From the NCBI GenBank assembly GCA_003160215.1, contig PLQW01000276.1:1-64000 (forward strand): a stretch of DNA of 64,000 bases. Direction: 5' to 3'. Source of the DNA: Acidobacteriaceae bacterium. Lineage in GTDB: Bacteria > Acidobacteriota > Terriglobia > Terriglobales > Acidobacteriaceae. Below, piece by piece: positions 7,572 to 17,355 of this stretch. The notes under the pieces are model-generated. The model ran no database searches, had not been told where the DNA came from, and worked only from the letters and a program-made list of their open reading frames with translations. The translations under genes were made by a program, and so were the position numbers. How positions within the stretch are numbered: position 1 is the first letter of the stretch; each line of letters begins with the position of its first letter.

Positions 7572-10500
7572 ATGAATCGCATGTCGTTTCTTATTCTCTT
7601 TGTTTTCGTCGCTGCTTCCGCATTCGCCCAATCACCCTCCACCACTCCCGATCCCTACAAGCCGGTGCTCGATCGCCTGCAATCTATTACGGTCATTCCT
7701 CTGGAGACTTGGCAAGCGCACGCCGCCGACCTCCCGCACGGAGAATATCCGGCGTTAGGCACCTCCGACTGGCAGCCGGTCAAGCTGAAGGAAGATTGGA
7801 AAGGCTCGCGCTGGCTCCGACTCACATACGAGATCCCGGCGCAGTTGAACGGCTACAGTCTGCAAGGGGCGCGCATTTCTCTCGATCTGCACGTCAGCAG
7901 CGACGACGCCATCCAGATCAGCATCTTCTCTAACGGCAACATGGTGGCGCGCACCGACGAAGACGGGCAGGTGCCAATCACCCTGATCGAGAATGCCCAG
8001 CCGGGGCAGACGCTTGTGCTGGCCGTTCGCGTCCTGGACTCCGGTGGCGGCGGCTGCTGTGGCGGCGACTCGACTCGCATCGAGCACGCCGAGCTTTCCA
8101 TTCAGCCTCCGCCCAACCGCCCCGATCCCGCGCTGATGCGGCTGCAAATTCTTTCGGCTGAGCCGGTCATCGCCGCGTATCCCGACGGCAATGCCGAGCG
8201 TGAGCAGCAACTGGACGCGGCTGTGAAGGCCATCAACGCTACGGCGCTCGACCAGGGAAATCAGCAGGCGTTCGACGCCTCGCTCCGCGATGCGCAAGCC
8301 AAGCTCGGCGTGTTGCGCCCGTACATGAAGCAATTCAGCATTGCAGCCGTCGGCAACAGCCACATCGACATGGCATGGTTGTGGCCATGGACGGAGACGG
8401 TCGAAGTCGTCCGCAACACCTTCGGCACCGCGCTGCAACTGATGCGCGAATATCCCGACTTCAAATTCACCGCCAGCACCGCGCAAGCCTACGAATGGAT
8501 CGAAGAAAAGTATCCCGCGATGTTCCAGGAGATCCAGCAACGGGTGAAAGAAGGCCGCTGGGAAGTCATCGGCGGCATGTGGGTCGAGCCCGACCTCAAC
8601 ATGCCCGACGGCGAGTCGCTGGTGCGCCAGGTCCTCTACGGCAAGCGCTACTTCCAGCAGAAGTTCGGCAAGGACATCAACATCGGCTGGAATCCCGACT
8701 CGTTTGGCTACAACTGGCAACTGCCGCAAATCTACAAGCGTTCCGGCATCGACTACTTCGTCACCCAAAAGCTGCTTTGGGCCTCGGAGTTCACCAAGTT
8801 TCCCTACCGGTTGTTCTGGTGGCAGGCGCCGGACGGCAGCCGCTTGCTGACCTACTTCCCCAGCGACTACGCCAACCCGATCGATCCGCAGAAGATGGCA
8901 CGCGACTCGGCCACCTACGGCCCAATGATGTGGAAATACAACGGCGGAACAAACTCGGCGCCCGCCGGCGGCCTCGACATGATGTACCTGTACGGCGTGG
9001 GCGATCATGGTGGCGGACCGACGCGCCAGGACCTCGACACCGCGCTGCGCTGGCAGAAAGGAGATCTGGTCTATCCGAAAATTAACTTCTCCACCGCGGC
9101 GCAATATTTTGCCGACCTGGAGAAGAACAAGAGCGAGCTCAACATTCCGACGTGGGACGGCGAGCTCTATTTCCAATACCATCGCGGGGTGCAGACTACG
9201 CAGTCGGAGGAAAAGCGCGGCAATCGGCAGAATGAAGAGTTGGTGCTAAACGCGGAGAAGGTGGCCTCGATCAATACGTTATTTGGCGTTGCATGGCCGC
9301 AAGGGAACTTCGATACTGCGTGGAAAGGTATCCTGTTCAACCAGTTCCACGACATCCTGCCGGGCTCGGGAATTCACATCAACTACGTGGACGCAGCGCG
9401 TAAGTACGCGATGGCGTCGCAGATTGACAGCGACATCATTCACGCGGGCCTGGCCGACCTCGCCTCGCGCGTGCAGTCCGACGGCGTGAGTGTGCTGGTG
9501 TTCAACCCACTGTCGTGGCCGCGGACCGGTGAGGTTGAGGTCGAGGTGCAGTTCCCGACGGCTGTGGAGCGCGTTGAAGCGGTAGGACCTGATGGCAAAT
9601 CGATGCCGGTCCGAGTGCTTAGTCACGATCCGCTTACTAATCGAGTCGCGCTGAGTCTTCTGGCGAGAAACATCCCTGCGACGGGGTACAAACTGGTAAA
9701 ACTCATACCCGTGAAGCCAGAATCGCGCCTACTCGGCACCCTTGTGCCTCCCGGTTTGCTAACCACCAGCGCCGAGTTCCTTCAGAACGAGTTCATTCGC
9801 CTCAAGGTCGATCCCAAGACCGGCTGCATCACCAGCCTCTTCGACAAGCGCAGCAAGATCGAAGCGCTAGCGCTGCCCGTGCAGAGCGAAGGCTCGCCCG
9901 CGGCATCGCCGGATGGCCTGCCTTGCGGCAACCTGCTCCAGGCCTTCGTGGACAAGCCCAAGCGCTGGGACGCGTGGAACATCGACGCCGACTTCGTCAA
10001 GCAGCATTGGGACCTGATGCAGGCCGACGAAGTGAAGCTGGCGGAGAACACGCCGCTGCGCGCCGTCATTCGCGTGAAGCACCACTTCCAGAAGTCGACC
10101 TTCGTGCAGGACATCACCATGTATCCCGGCGTGCCGAGAGTTGACGTCCACATGCAGGCCGACTGGCACGAGCAGCACATCCTGCTGAAAGTTGCGTTTC
10201 CCGTCAGCGCGCGCAGCGACAAGGCGACCTTTGAGATTCCTTACGGCAGTGTCGAGCGGCCCACGACGCGCAACACGCCTGCCGAGCAGGCGCAGTTCGA
10301 AGTTCCGGCGCTGCGCTGGGCCGATATCTCGGACGCCATCCACGGCTTCAGCCTGCTGAACGACAGCAAGTACGGATACGATGCAAAGGACAACGTGTTG
10401 CGCCTGTCGCTGCTGCGTTCGCCAACCTGGCCCGATCCTGAAACCGATCAGGGACAGCACGAGTTCACGTATTCGCTCTATCCGCACGGCGGCACCTGGC

Positions 10501-10865
10501 GCGAGGCGATGACGGTGCACCAGGGCTACGAACTGAACTATCCGCTGATGACACAGACGACAACCAAGCATCCCGGCATGATGATGCCGCAGCATTCATT
10601 CTTCTCCACGGAGCAGGACAATGTGATCATCACGGCAATCAAGAAAGCCGCCGACGATGATGCGCTCATCGTCCGATTCTATGAGTGGGCCGGCAAGAAG
10701 GGGGATGTCGTTCTGCGGCTTCCCTGGGCGGCAGCGCAGGCTTGGGAGACGAACTTGATGGAGGTTACGCCAGTCCCACTCCAGTTGGATTCGACAGGCA
10801 ATGCGGTGACCGTCCCGACGAACCCGTACGAGATCAAGACAGTGAAGGTGCGGTTCGCCAAGTAG
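7572..10865 (+). CDS. Secreted alpha-mannosidase, glycoside hydrolase family 38
   Basis: 1097 aa with an N-terminal signal peptide (SFLILFVFVAASAFA). After a beta-rich N-terminal domain, the catalytic domain has H264-I-D266 in GNSHIDMAWLWPW (zinc ligands), the nucleophile Asp376 in GWNPDSFGYNWQLPQ, and a further His in FNQFHDILPGSGI. The C-terminal beta-sandwich domains follow. GH38 enzymes remove alpha-linked mannose from glycans. Shine-Dalgarno GAGGAGG. The symporter gene begins 7 nt after its stop, suggesting that the released sugar or a derivative is imported by the next protein. Confidence 0.93.
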   Translation: MNRMSFLILFVFVAASAFAQSPSTTPDPYKPVLDRLQSITVIPLETWQAHAADLPHGEYPALGTSDWQPVKLKEDWKGSRWLRLTYEIPAQLNGYSLQGARISLDLHVSSDDAIQISIFSNGNMVARTDEDGQVPITLIENAQPGQTLVLAVRVLDSGGGGCCGGDSTRIEHAELSIQPPPNRPDPALMRLQILSAEPVIAAYPDGNAEREQQLDAAVKAINATALDQGNQQAFDASLRDAQAKLGVLRPYMKQFSIAAVGNSHIDMAWLWPWTETVEVVRNTFGTALQLMREYPDFKFTASTAQAYEWIEEKYPAMFQEIQQRVKEGRWEVIGGMWVEPDLNMPDGESLVRQVLYGKRYFQQKFGKDINIGWNPDSFGYNWQLPQIYKRSGIDYFVTQKLLWASEFTKFPYRLFWWQAPDGSRLLTYFPSDYANPIDPQKMARDSATYGPMMWKYNGGTNSAPAGGLDMMYLYGVGDHGGGPTRQDLDTALRWQKGDLVYPKINFSTAAQYFADLEKNKSELNIPTWDGELYFQYHRGVQTTQSEEKRGNRQNEELVLNAEKVASINTLFGVAWPQGNFDTAWKGILFNQFHDILPGSGIHINYVDAARKYAMASQIDSDIIHAGLADLASRVQSDGVSVLVFNPLSWPRTGEVEVEVQFPTAVERVEAVGPDGKSMPVRVLSHDPLTNRVALSLLARNIPATGYKLVKLIPVKPESRLLGTLVPPGLLTTSAEFLQNEFIRLKVDPKTGCITSLFDKRSKIEALALPVQSEGSPAASPDGLPCGNLLQAFVDKPKRWDAWNIDADFVKQHWDLMQADEVKLAENTPLRAVIRVKHHFQKSTFVQDITMYPGVPRVDVHMQADWHEQHILLKVAFPVSARSDKATFEIPYGSVERPTTRNTPAEQAQFEVPALRWADISDAIHGFSLLNDSKYGYDAKDNVLRLSLLRSPTWPDPETDQGQHEFTYSLYPHGGTWREAMTVHQGYELNYPLMTQTTTKHPGMMMPQHSFFSTEQDNVIITAIKKAADDDALIVRFYEWAGKKGDVVLRLPWAAAQAWETNLMEVTPVPLQLDSTGNAVTVPTNPYEIKTVKVRFAK

Positions 10866-10872
10866 CCTTGCT

Positions 10873-12783
10873 ATGAGCTTCACTCTCCTCGACTGGTCGG
10901 CGATCGTTGGCTATCTCGCCATCACGCTCATCGTGGGCCTGTGGTTCCGTCGCCGCTCCAGCCGCAGTGTTGACGACTACTTCGTCTCCGGACGCAACGT
11001 GAACTGGTGGCTGGCGGGGACCTCGATGGTGGCGACCACCTTTGCCGCCGACACGCCGCTGGTGGTCACTGGCCTGGTCTACTCGCAGGGAATCTCCGGG
11101 AACTGGCTGTGGTGGGGCTTCCTGTTCTCGGGCATGATGACGGTGTTTCTGTTCTCCCGCCTGTGGCGCCGTTCTGGATTGCTCACTGACGTGCAATTTG
11201 CCGAGATCCGTTACTCCGGCAAGCCCGCTGCATTTCTTCGCGGCTTTCGCGCCCTCTATCTCGGCCTGCTGATGAACTGCGTCATTCTCGGATGGGTGAC
11301 GAAGGCGATGACCAGCATCATTGCGACCACGCTGGCGAACACGCCGATGCTGGCGCACATTAGCCGCTTCATGAGCGCGCACTTCGGCTCGGTGTGGAGC
11401 GGCAACGACGGCGCGGCGCTTGCCATCTGCGTATTCTTCCTGATTCCGTTCACCGGGCTGTACGTTGCTCTTGGCGGGCTGTGGGGAGTGCTGTGGACCG
11501 ACTTGTTCCAGTTTGTGCTGAAGATGACAATCGTCATTGGCGTTGCTTACTTCGCGGTCGTCGCCTGCGGAGGTATGACGGCCATGCTCGACAGCCTGCG
11601 CAGAATGCAGGCCGCCGCGGGCACAAATGCCGCCAATCCGCTCGGCTTCTTCCCCGAATTTTCGCGAGGCCTCACGGCCGAGCCGCTGTGGATGGTCCCG
11701 GTCGCGAACATTCTTGTGTTCATCGGGCTGCAATGGTGGGCGTTCTGGTATCCGGGCGCAGAGCCAGGCGGCGGGGGCTACATCGCGCAGCGCATCTTCA
11801 GCGCGCGCGATGAGAAGCAGGGTCTGCTCTCGGTGCTGTGGTTCAACATCGCGCATTACGCCATTCGCCCCTGGCCCTGGATCATTACCGGCCTCGCGGT
11901 CATCGTTCTTTATCCCGGTCTGCAGCATCCCGAGAGTGGCTACATGATGGTTCTGAATGCGCACCTGCCGTACCAATACCGGGGTATCGCCATCGCCGGC
12001 TTCCTGGCGGCATTCATGTCAACTATTGCCACGCAGTTGAATTGGGGCGCGTCTTACCTGGTCGCCGATTTTTATCGCCGGTTCGTGAAGAAGACTGCCT
12101 CCGAGGGGCATTACGTCCTGGTATCGCGTCTCAGCACGGTGCTGCTGGTCATCGTTTCTGCGTGGGTGTCGGTGCAGCTTGGGTCCATCGCCTCGGGATG
12201 GCAGGTGGTGCTGCAAGTAGGAGCAGGCACGGGAGCGGTGTACATCCTGCGCTGGTACTGGTGGCGGATCAATGCCTGGAGCGAGATCTCCGCCATGGCT
12301 TGCTCGCTGTTTGTGACCATCGTCCTGAACCGATGGCAGCCGTTCACCGGCAACAGCTCCCTGGTTTTTGCGAAAAGCACATTTGCGACCACGATTGTCA
12401 CCACCGTGGTCTGGCTCACGGTAACGCTGCTGACGAAGCCCGAGCCCGATGAAGTTCTGGTGCGCTTCTATCGCCATGTGCGGCCCGATGTCCGCGGTTG
12501 GAAGCGTGTGGCGGCGCAGGCGCCGGAAGCCGGGCAGCACCGTGACATCGGCAGCAACCTGGTGGCGTGGCTCCTTGGCTGCGCTATGGTCTATCTATGC
12601 CTGTTCGGCGCGGGGAAAATATTGTTTCGTCAGCCCATGCTCGGAGCCGTTTTGCTCGTTGGATCGGCGATCTGTGCTGTGCTGCTGTATCGCGGCGTAG
12701 TACAAAACTTCAAGGTCGAGCCGCAGGCGGCGAGCAGTGGAGTACCGAACTGGGAAGAGGTCACTGCAACGACCACGCGCTAA
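10873..12783 (+). CDS. Sodium:solute symporter family transporter
   Basis: 636 aa, about 14 membrane helices. The N-terminal SSS signature is clear: DDYFVSGRNVNWWLAGTSMV, followed by ATTFAADTPLVVTGL (helix 2, sodium site). Later motifs include the helix PLWMVPVANILVFIGLQWW and the conserved GIAIAGFLAAFMSTIATQLN block. It lies 7 nt downstream of the GH38 mannosidase and is almost certainly cotranscribed. A role in uptake of mannosidase products is inference. The C-terminus is longer than in typical SglT-type porters. Confidence 0.9.
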   Translation: MSFTLLDWSAIVGYLAITLIVGLWFRRRSSRSVDDYFVSGRNVNWWLAGTSMVATTFAADTPLVVTGLVYSQGISGNWLWWGFLFSGMMTVFLFSRLWRRSGLLTDVQFAEIRYSGKPAAFLRGFRALYLGLLMNCVILGWVTKAMTSIIATTLANTPMLAHISRFMSAHFGSVWSGNDGAALAICVFFLIPFTGLYVALGGLWGVLWTDLFQFVLKMTIVIGVAYFAVVACGGMTAMLDSLRRMQAAAGTNAANPLGFFPEFSRGLTAEPLWMVPVANILVFIGLQWWAFWYPGAEPGGGGYIAQRIFSARDEKQGLLSVLWFNIAHYAIRPWPWIITGLAVIVLYPGLQHPESGYMMVLNAHLPYQYRGIAIAGFLAAFMSTIATQLNWGASYLVADFYRRFVKKTASEGHYVLVSRLSTVLLVIVSAWVSVQLGSIASGWQVVLQVGAGTGAVYILRWYWWRINAWSEISAMACSLFVTIVLNRWQPFTGNSSLVFAKSTFATTIVTTVVWLTVTLLTKPEPDEVLVRFYRHVRPDVRGWKRVAAQAPEAGQHRDIGSNLVAWLLGCAMVYLCLFGAGKILFRQPMLGAVLLVGSAICAVLLYRGVVQNFKVEPQAASSGVPNWEEVTATTTR

Positions 12784-12839
12784 GGTTTAGAATTTGCATG
12801 GAAAGTCAGAGCATTGCCGCAATCGTCAAGGCAAAAAAC

Positions 12840-12861
12840 GGGGAGAGTTCTCACTCTCCCC
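12840..12861 (+). terminator. Hairpin after the symporter gene
   Basis: GGGGAGAG (12840-12847) pairs perfectly with CTCTCCCC (12854-12861) across a 6-nt loop. No T run follows on the plus strand, but A6 precedes it, so it may act better on the minus strand. Called as terminator-like only. Confidence 0.45.
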
Positions 12862-12923
12862 AACATGCGACAGAGGCGACATCAATTCGTGTGATTCTCT
12901 GACCGACGGATTGGTTGCACGAC

Positions 12924-13907
12924 ATGCCAGAACTAGACACGGCCGAGCAAGCTGGAGAGATTCCGGAACTGGCCAAAATTGTCGGAACCGAAGAGTGCAG
13001 CCTGACCCTCGATGGAGTGCGGTGGCGCTATCTACGTGCAGGCTCCGGTCCTCCACTTCTGCTAATCCATGGGTTTATGGCCTATTCTTTTTCCTGGCGC
13101 TTCAACATGGAGGCGCTGTCCCGGCATTTCTCGGTGTATGCCATCGATCTGCCGGGCTGTGGATTCTCGCAGCGTCCCGGTGACGCTCAACATTCGCTGG
13201 CCAGCGATGCCGAAGGCGTTCTGCGCTTCATGGATCATTTCGGAATGGAGCAGGCGGACGTGCTGGGCACTTCTCGCGGCGGCGGAGTGGCGATTGTCCT
13301 GGCTGCTCTGGCCGCGCAACAGTCAATGCGACAGCGCATCCGGCGGCTGGTGCTGGTTTGTCCCATCAATCCCTGGTCGAGCTACGGCCGGCTGTTGACT
13401 CGCTTGCTTTCCACCGCGCTGGGCGGCTTCTCCGTCACTCATATCCTACCTAGGTTGCAGGTGGTGATGCTCCGGTACTTTCGCAAACTGTACGGCGATC
13501 CGCGGCGTATTTCGCCGGGCAGCGTCGAAGGCTACACTGCGGGATTGAACGTGCCGGGAAGCTTTGAGCACATGCTGCGCATTGTGCGGTCGTGGCATCG
13601 CGACCAGGCACTCATCGAGGAGTCTTTGCCAGCGATCAGCGAAGTACCCACACTGCTGCTTTGGGGTTCCCGCGACACAGCGGTGTACCCCTCGTCAGCC
13701 TATGCCCTGCAACGCCGCATGAAGAATAGCGCGCTGATGATCCTCGATGGCGTCGGCCATGTTCCCTACGAAGAGGTCCCCGACGAGTTCAACCGGGTGA
13801 TCTGCGACTTCCTGTTGCACGACACGCCGCCAACGCCACTCGAAACTGCGCCCGGGGCACCCGCTTCATCGCAGATTTCATCGGTTACCGCTGGCCGGGC
13901 GGATTGA
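12924..13907 (+). CDS. Alpha/beta hydrolase
   Basis: 327 aa from ATG 12924. Classical alpha/beta hydrolase fold: the oxyanion-hole region LLLIHGFMAYSFSW, the nucleophile elbow GTSRGG (Ser117), an acidic residue in LLLWGSRDTAVYPSS and the catalytic His in DGVGHVPYEE. It resembles the epoxide hydrolase / C-C hydrolase / haloperoxidase group. The substrate is unknown. It lies convergent to the MFS gene that follows on the other strand, with 13 nt between the stops. Confidence 0.85.
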   Translation: MPELDTAEQAGEIPELAKIVGTEECSLTLDGVRWRYLRAGSGPPLLLIHGFMAYSFSWRFNMEALSRHFSVYAIDLPGCGFSQRPGDAQHSLASDAEGVLRFMDHFGMEQADVLGTSRGGGVAIVLAALAAQQSMRQRIRRLVLVCPINPWSSYGRLLTRLLSTALGGFSVTHILPRLQVVMLRYFRKLYGDPRRISPGSVEGYTAGLNVPGSFEHMLRIVRSWHRDQALIEESLPAISEVPTLLLWGSRDTAVYPSSAYALQRRMKNSALMILDGVGHVPYEEVPDEFNRVICDFLLHDTPPTPLETAPGAPASSQISSVTAGRAD

Positions 13908-13920
13908 TCGATCACAGAGT

Positions 13921-15183
13921 CTAGTCAGCGGCCGAATTGTCCCGCTGATAGACCTTGGCTTCGGCATGTCGGGCGGGCCACCACGCCGCCAGCCCGGCCC
14001 CCAGATACATGGCTCCCACGATCCAGAAGCCGTAGATTAGCCCGTGTCGATGGGCGGCTTCGCCCGCCAGCAACGAAGTTCCGATCTGTAGGGCGCTGGC
14101 CACGAAGGCGAAAGTGTTTTGCACCCTTCCCATGAAGTGACGCGGCACCATCTGCATCATCTCGCTGGAAAGAGCAATGCCGCCAACTCCACGGCTGGAG
14201 CCCATCATGAAGTAAATGGGCACCGCCAGCGCCAGCCAATGCGAGACTGGCAGCAGGAAGAGCGACAACGCAATGATGGACATGGTCACGGTGACCGAAC
14301 GGGCCCCATGGCGCCGGATAAACGTCGAAGCGTAGAAAACGCTCACGAAGGCCCCGACTGCCCAGCCGGCATTCAGCCACCCGTAGCCCACGGCTCCGCT
14401 GTGCAGGATGCGCTCGCTGAGCGGGGCTGACAGTACACCCTGGGTCATCATGGCCGCGACAAAAAGCGCCCACGCGATACCTATCAGCAGCACGCGCCGG
14501 TTTTGCCGGACGTAGCGGTAGCCTTCTCCGAGTTCGTGGATATAGCGCGCGACCGCGCCGGAGGGTGAGGCCGATGCCGTGGCCTCCGCTATCGGACGCG
14601 AAACCGTCACTCTACCCTTGCGCACCTGGAGGATGCAGGCCAGCGAGACCGCGTAACTGGCGCAGTCGATGAGCAACACTCCGCCCAGACCGACGTGGTT
14701 GTACATGAAGCCGACTACAGCGCCCGCCATCAGCCATCCACCCTGCAACGCCGCTAATAACAGCGAGTTTGAATCCAGCATCTTGTCGTCCGGCGTCAGC
14801 TCCTGGATGAGTGCGTTCACCGTCGGGAAGAACATCCAGAAACCGATGGCGACCAGGATGTTCATGGCGTATAGGTGCCATAGCCGCACATGATGGGTGA
14901 ACACCAGCATGGCGACGAAGAAGATGATGGCCCCGCGCGCCGAGTCGAGCCACAACATCAGGTGACGACGGTCTTCGCGGTCGATGAGGACGCCGGTAAA
15001 GGGCAGCAGCACTAGCGAGGGAAGGGTCTGCAGCGCGATGAGCGCCGCTAGGGACACCTCCGAATGCGTGGCCTGCAGGATGTACCAGATCACGGCAGCG
15101 GAGTTCATGCCGCTGCCGATCATGGAAATGAGATTGGCTACGAAGATCAGCCGCATCCCACGGTGCTGGAACATCTCCCTCAT
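13921..15183 (-). CDS. MFS transporter, EntS-like exporter family
   Basis: 420 aa from ATG 15183; the open frame extends further upstream but the start MREMFQHRGMRLIFVANL fits the family better. There are 12 predicted helices; FTGVLIDREDRRHLM is the loop 2-3 signature of the MFS_3 (enterobactin exporter-like) group. RSVTVTMSIIALSLFLLP and the last helices are typical. The substrate is not predictable; the family includes siderophore and macrolide exporters. It is divergent from the TPR gene; 15184-15472 contains no recognisable gene. Confidence 0.8.
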   Translation of the reverse strand: MREMFQHRGMRLIFVANLISMIGSGMNSAAVIWYILQATHSEVSLAALIALQTLPSLVLLPFTGVLIDREDRRHLMLWLDSARGAIIFFVAMLVFTHHVRLWHLYAMNILVAIGFWMFFPTVNALIQELTPDDKMLDSNSLLLAALQGGWLMAGAVVGFMYNHVGLGGVLLIDCASYAVSLACILQVRKGRVTVSRPIAEATASASPSGAVARYIHELGEGYRYVRQNRRVLLIGIAWALFVAAMMTQGVLSAPLSERILHSGAVGYGWLNAGWAVGAFVSVFYASTFIRRHGARSVTVTMSIIALSLFLLPVSHWLALAVPIYFMMGSSRGVGGIALSSEMMQMVPRHFMGRVQNTFAFVASALQIGTSLLAGEAAHRHGLIYGFWIVGAMYLGAGLAAWWPARHAEAKVYQRDNSAAD

Positions 15184-15472
15184 ACCGTTCAACTGTAACC
15201 CAGTGGTGGTGTGCAATTCCGCTAACCCATTCTGAAGACGCGAACATTGCCGTTCAAGACGCACAGCTCTCCGGTGAACGGGCATTCGATTCACATGGAA
15301 TGCTCTCTCTTCTTGAACGATCGGCAATCTCACTCACCGGTGTGCGGTAGCTCATAGCGAGTCGCGGCCTGAAGAGCTACGATTTGCGGGAATAAGACTC
15401 TCGGCATTCGCTAGGTGCGGATAGCGAGCACAAACCGTCCGGCGGCTGCCCGGTCAGTCATCGAGGTGCACT

Positions 15473-16591
15473 ATGCGTTTCGTGCGTCAACTGATTTTCT
15501 GTGGGGCGCTGATTTCCTCCCTTGCGGGTTGGTCGCAAGACGTCAAGATCGTCATTCCTGCTGGTTCGCCGGAGGACAAGGAATTAGCGGCGATCACCGC
15601 CGAGTCCGATGCGCAGAAGCGCATAAGCCTCTACCAGGAGTTCCTCAAAACGTATGCCGACAATAAGCCTGCCTTGGCTTATGCGGAGTGGCAACTCTCG
15701 CAACAATATCTCTCCGCGGGCGACACTGCCAAGGCGTGGGAGTATGGCGACCAGGCGGCGGCGCTCTATCCCAACAACCTCGACATAATCGTTTCGCAGG
15801 CCGGGGTGGCGCAGGCCATGAAAGACAACGGCAAGATCGTTGATTACGCCGGGAAGGGAGCAGCGGTGTTCCATTCCATCTCCACCCAGGCGAAGGCCGC
15901 CGACGTCTCCGATGCGGACTGGGCCACTCACGTGAGTGAGGAGCAGAATTCGGCGCGCCCCAGCTACGAGTTCCTGGAAACGGCTGCCTACAACGCCATA
16001 GCTGCTGAGCAAGATCCAGCCAAGCGCATGAGCTACATCGAGAAGTTTACTCCGGCGTTCCCTAAATCGCAGTTCGAGCAGCCGGTGTCGCAACTTGCAC
16101 TCTACAGCTTGCAACAGCTAAACCAGCCGCAACGTCTGGAGGCCTATGGGGAAAAGGAGTTGGCGGCCAATCCCGATAGCGTCCCCGCGTTGCTCATGCT
16201 GGCCAACGCCTACGTGGACGATCCCAAGCAAGTGGCCAAGGCAATCACGTACGCGAACAAAGTGATCGCCCTCGAAGGTCCAGATGCGGCCACTGCCGAC
16301 AAGTCGAAGAAGCTATCGGCGGGAGTGGCACACTCTACCCTCGGTTATGTGTATTTGAAACAGGACAAACTGGCGGCAGCCGTACCGGAGCTCAAAACCG
16401 CGGTGGGCCTGTTACAGGAAGATCCCCAAGCCCAACAGGCTGCGCTTTTCCGGCTGGGTTATGCCTACGCGAAGCAGAACCGCAAAGCCGATGCCGTTGC
16501 TGCCCTGCAGAAGGCTGCCGCGATGGATGGTCCGTATCAGGCACTCGCACGCGACATGCTGGCCAAGGTAAACACGGCAGGGAAGAGGTAA
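15473..16591 (+). CDS. Secreted tetratricopeptide-repeat protein
   Basis: 372 aa with an N-terminal signal peptide (RQLIFCGALISSLAGWSQD). The body is helical with TPR-like units, clearest near the C-terminus: AAVPELKTAVGLLQEDPQAQ, then ALFRLGYAYAKQNRKADAVA. The Shine-Dalgarno GAGGTG is well placed. It is probably a periplasmic scaffold or part of an envelope complex; no enzymatic motif is seen. The next gene is convergent on the minus strand. Confidence 0.8.
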   Translation: MRFVRQLIFCGALISSLAGWSQDVKIVIPAGSPEDKELAAITAESDAQKRISLYQEFLKTYADNKPALAYAEWQLSQQYLSAGDTAKAWEYGDQAAALYPNNLDIIVSQAGVAQAMKDNGKIVDYAGKGAAVFHSISTQAKAADVSDADWATHVSEEQNSARPSYEFLETAAYNAIAAEQDPAKRMSYIEKFTPAFPKSQFEQPVSQLALYSLQQLNQPQRLEAYGEKELAANPDSVPALLMLANAYVDDPKQVAKAITYANKVIALEGPDAATADKSKKLSAGVAHSTLGYVYLKQDKLAAAVPELKTAVGLLQEDPQAQQAALFRLGYAYAKQNRKADAVAALQKAAAMDGPYQALARDMLAKVNTAGKR

Positions 16592-16607
16592 CTGCGCAAA
16601 GCCGCGC

Positions 16608-17204
16608 TTATTTCTTGACCAGTGCGTCGGAAAGCAGGCGGGCTTTCGTGGCCAAGTTATATGCGCGCTCGAAATCATTGTCCGATGTGGCCTTGTGCGA
16701 TTGAGCAATGTAGGTCTTGATCTGCGCAACCATGGCTTGTTCGTCGTGACTCAGTTTGCGATTCACGCTCGTCAAGTTTTTCTCGGTGGCGGCAAGCAAT
16801 TCAGCGGTTGTCTGTTTCTGATGGCTCACCTGCTCGCTGCTGACGTCAGCGGCGATTGCGGTGTCGGGGGCGACCTCAGCCGGATTAGGTAGAGGATGGG
16901 CAGCGGCAACGGTAGAATTGCTGTTGCCATTCGCGGGAGTGGTGTCTGGGCTGCTGGCCGGGGGCTGCGCCGGTTTCTTTCGGTGATGCGGCTGTGACTT
17001 CGGCTTCTGCGGTTCGGGGGCGGGCACCTCCTGTTTCGGCTCCGGCGGCGGCGGAGCGGCCTCGGAAATTTCATCCGGTACCGGGACCGAGATGGTCGGA
17101 GCCTGCGCCTGTGGCGGAAGCTGTGGCTTTTTCTTTTTACACGCCACGCTAAGGAACAACGACAAGACCAGGACCGAAGCGGCGAGTTGGCGCCAAATGT
17201 TCAT
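16608..17204 (-). CDS. Proline-rich lipoprotein
   Basis: 198 aa. A signal peptide ends in a lipobox (LSVAC, Cys about residue 22) followed by KKKK, so it should be lipid-anchored in the envelope. Residues about 30-110 are a long Pro/Glu/Lys-rich spacer that could cross the periplasm or peptidoglycan. The C-terminal 75 residues form a helical unit (TTAELLAATEKNLTSVNRKL, then IKTYIAQSHKATSDNDFERA). Function unknown; the helical tail resembles small oligomerising or DUF-type C-terminal domains in acidobacterial lipoproteins. Confidence 0.78.
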   Translation of the reverse strand: MNIWRQLAASVLVLSLFLSVACKKKKPQLPPQAQAPTISVPVPDEISEAAPPPPEPKQEVPAPEPQKPKSQPHHRKKPAQPPASSPDTTPANGNSNSTVAAAHPLPNPAEVAPDTAIAADVSSEQVSHQKQTTAELLAATEKNLTSVNRKLSHDEQAMVAQIKTYIAQSHKATSDNDFERAYNLATKARLLSDALVKK

Positions 17205-17355
17205 GCGAAGTTCTGCAATACCGCTGCCGCGCTAGTTCTCTGCATGGACGACTGCCCAAGAGCAAGCGAGCAGAACAATTGCTCTCCATGATAAACCTCT
17301 GGCCGCAATACCTAACACCGTAGTATTACGGTTTCTCCCCAGTGCCTCCTCGGGA

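Noticed and set aside
7755-9182. 475-codon open frame antisense to the GH38 gene
   Set aside because: Shadow of a strongly supported gene; sequence has no recognisable domain.
10834-11976. 380-codon open frame antisense to the symporter
   Set aside because: Low-complexity charged sequence; sense strand encodes a clear SSS transporter.
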